In this document: piece after piece, positions 50,732-51,667 of the stretch | Layout: every line of letters begins with the position of its first letter | Position numbering within the stretch: position 1 is the stretch's first letter | From: Lachnospiraceae bacterium | Lineage (GTDB): Bacteria > Bacillota > Clostridia > Lachnospirales > Lachnospiraceae | Length of the DNA stretch: 51,667 nt | Assembly: GCA_024680675.1 (NCBI GenBank) | Contig: JAILBX010000271.1 | Location: forward strand, 1 to 51,667 | Reading direction: 5' to 3' | Notes under the pieces: model-generated | Database searches by the model: none | Told to the model about the DNA's origin: nothing | Seen by the model: only the letters and a program-made list of their open reading frames with translations | Program-made: the position numbers and the translations under genes

Positions 50732-51667
50732 ATGGAAATGACCAAGTTGAATGATCTTACGGCAATGTTTTCGGGAGCCACAGGATCCCTTGACCTGGTT
50801 CCCAACCAAAGGGGATTTAATCCAAAGGATAATGATGATTCCTTTACTAAGGTTATGAACCAGGCAGTGGGAAACAATATGGATGTAAGAGCAGACATAA
50901 ATTCAGGCATACGCCGGTCAAAGCCTGCCGAGCTCAAGCACAGTAACCGAAGGGATATTGAAGGAGACAGGAGTGTAAAGGATTCCGGGGAAGAAAATAA
51001 GGCTCTTGAAAAGACAGATCATAAGACTGAAAGCAAGGAAATAAAGGGTAAGCTTGAGGAAAAGACCAAAGATGTGAAGGATGCCATCAAGGATGAGCTC
51101 TCCGTAACTGATGAGCAAATAGAAGAGGCTATGGAAGCTCTGAATATGGAGGATATTTCACTCCTTGATCCAAATGCTTTAAAAGAGCTTCTTATGGAGC
51201 TTACGGGAACAGAGGATCAGATGTCTCTTGTTACCGATGAGGGACTTTTGGGAAGCCTTAACAGGATCTTAGGGGTTCTTGATCAGGGTCTTGGTGAGAT
51301 CTCGGATGAGCTTGGGATAAGCAGAGAGGATATAGGTCAGGCTATTGAAAAAATGCTCTCAGGAGAAGAAAGTATTGAAGCTTTAGAGGATAAGGGGGAA
51401 GTATCAGATCCTAAAGCTTTAGAAATCGCTCCTCAAAATCCAAAGGAGACAGGAGCAGGGGAAGATAAAGCTTCTAAGGATCACAAGAAGGCTACGGAAA
51501 ATAACTCCGGCAAAGGCCTGCAATACACAGAGGCTTCAAAGACTGTAATAAAGACTGAAAACAATTTCCAGAACTTTGACAATCAGCCAAAGGATCAGAA
51601 CGATTTTCAGAATCAGATGCAGCCCCAGCCCCAGCCCCAGATAACTATCGAAATGGGCTCTAACGGC
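50732..51667 (+). CDS. fliK: Flagellar hook-length control protein FliK, N-terminal part (3' truncated)
   Basis: Open frame of 312 codons from ATG 50732 to the last base of the window, without a stop. A very strong site AAGGAGGT lies 15 bases upstream. The protein is hydrophilic, rich in Lys, Glu, Asp, Ser and Gln, without membrane segments, and ends in view with an NF-Q-rich stretch and a PQPQPQ repeat before ITIEMGS. Such a disordered N-terminal half is typical of FliK, the exported ruler that measures hook length. The conserved C-terminal switch domain lies outside the window. The call therefore rests mainly on composition and on the position after ylxF. Confidence 0.75.
   Translation, partial: MEMTKLNDLTAMFSGATGSLDLVPNQRGFNPKDNDDSFTKVMNQAVGNNMDVRADINSGIRRSKPAELKHSNRRDIEGDRSVKDSGEENKALEKTDHKTESKEIKGKLEEKTKDVKDAIKDELSVTDEQIEEAMEALNMEDISLLDPNALKELLMELTGTEDQMSLVTDEGLLGSLNRILGVLDQGLGEISDELGISREDIGQAIEKMLSGEESIEALEDKGEVSDPKALEIAPQNPKETGAGEDKASKDHKKATENNSGKGLQYTEASKTVIKTENNFQNFDNQPKDQNDFQNQMQPQPQPQITIEMGSNG

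Noticed and set aside
1-51667. CRISPR array, prophage, insertion sequence or integrative element
   Set aside because: No repeat-spacer pattern, transposase, integrase or phage gene is seen, and the tRNA-Leu has no adjacent integrase or duplicated 3' end.

Overview
The window is a continuous piece of a motile, low-to-mid GC (about 40% by eye) Firmicutes chromosome, most probably a Lachnospiraceae-type clostridium of the Butyrivibrio/Roseburia/Lachnospira kind. The grounds are the order dprA/topA/codY/flgB, the cluster rimP-nusA-ylxR-ylxQ-infB-rbfA-nrnA-truB-ribF, AGGAGG-type ribosome binding sites, AUA- and AGA/AGG-rich codon use and sigma-A promoters. The genus is inference. I see no insertion sequence, prophage, integrase, CRISPR array or rRNA. 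This is core chromosome with some lineage-specific genes.

Layout. (1) 1-3480: the 3' part of a spermidine/putrescine ABC importer, potA (cut by the window edge), potB, potC and the lipoprotein potD. (2) 3509-4735: a UAP1/UGP-type sugar-nucleotide pyrophosphorylase. (3) 4743-13135: the translation and RNA-maturation operon rimP to ribF, with its own promoter and a terminator-like hairpin in the leader. A Na+/phosphate symporter with a PhoU-like tail follows (13145-14818). (4) 14888-14971: tRNA-Leu(CAG). (5) 15087-20199: accessory genes: a single-domain response regulator, a small membrane protein, an anchored transglutaminase-like protein, an unrecognised repeat protein and an SPFH/zinc-ribbon protein. 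(6) 20289-29277: carB, then a 1418-residue cyclic-di-GMP signalling protein behind a strongly folded leader RNA, then serS. (7) 29366-32143: an NYN nuclease-like protein with two OST-HTH domains, and a Gfo/Idh/MocA oxidoreductase fused to a long charged tail. (8) 32234-36884: rpsT on the minus strand, divergent from lepA-hemW, then a degenerate HD-GYP protein. (9) 36922-39570: dprA and comM on the minus strand. (10) 39961-51667: topA, codY and the basal-body operon flgB-flgC-fliE-fliF-fliG-fliH-fliI-fliJ-ylxF-fliK. fliK is open at the right edge of the window.

How the parts work together. Most genes serve translation (RimP, IF2, RbfA, S20, LepA, TruB, SerS, tRNA-Leu), transcription and RNA turnover (NusA, NrnA), topology (TopA), DNA uptake and recombination (DprA, ComM) and motility (flagellar MS ring, switch and export ATPase). 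CodY, the branched-chain amino acid/GTP sensor, sits directly before the flagellar operon. The cyclic-di-GMP enzyme and the HD-GYP-like protein suggest second-messenger control of the motile state, which is inference.

The best leads for something undescribed are the structured leader before the cyclic-di-GMP gene (about 23564-23722), the promoter-plus-hairpin leader of the rimP-nusA operon, the rpsT leader, the transglutaminase cluster, the oxidoreductase with its charged tail, and a sigma-28-like promoter in front of fliK.
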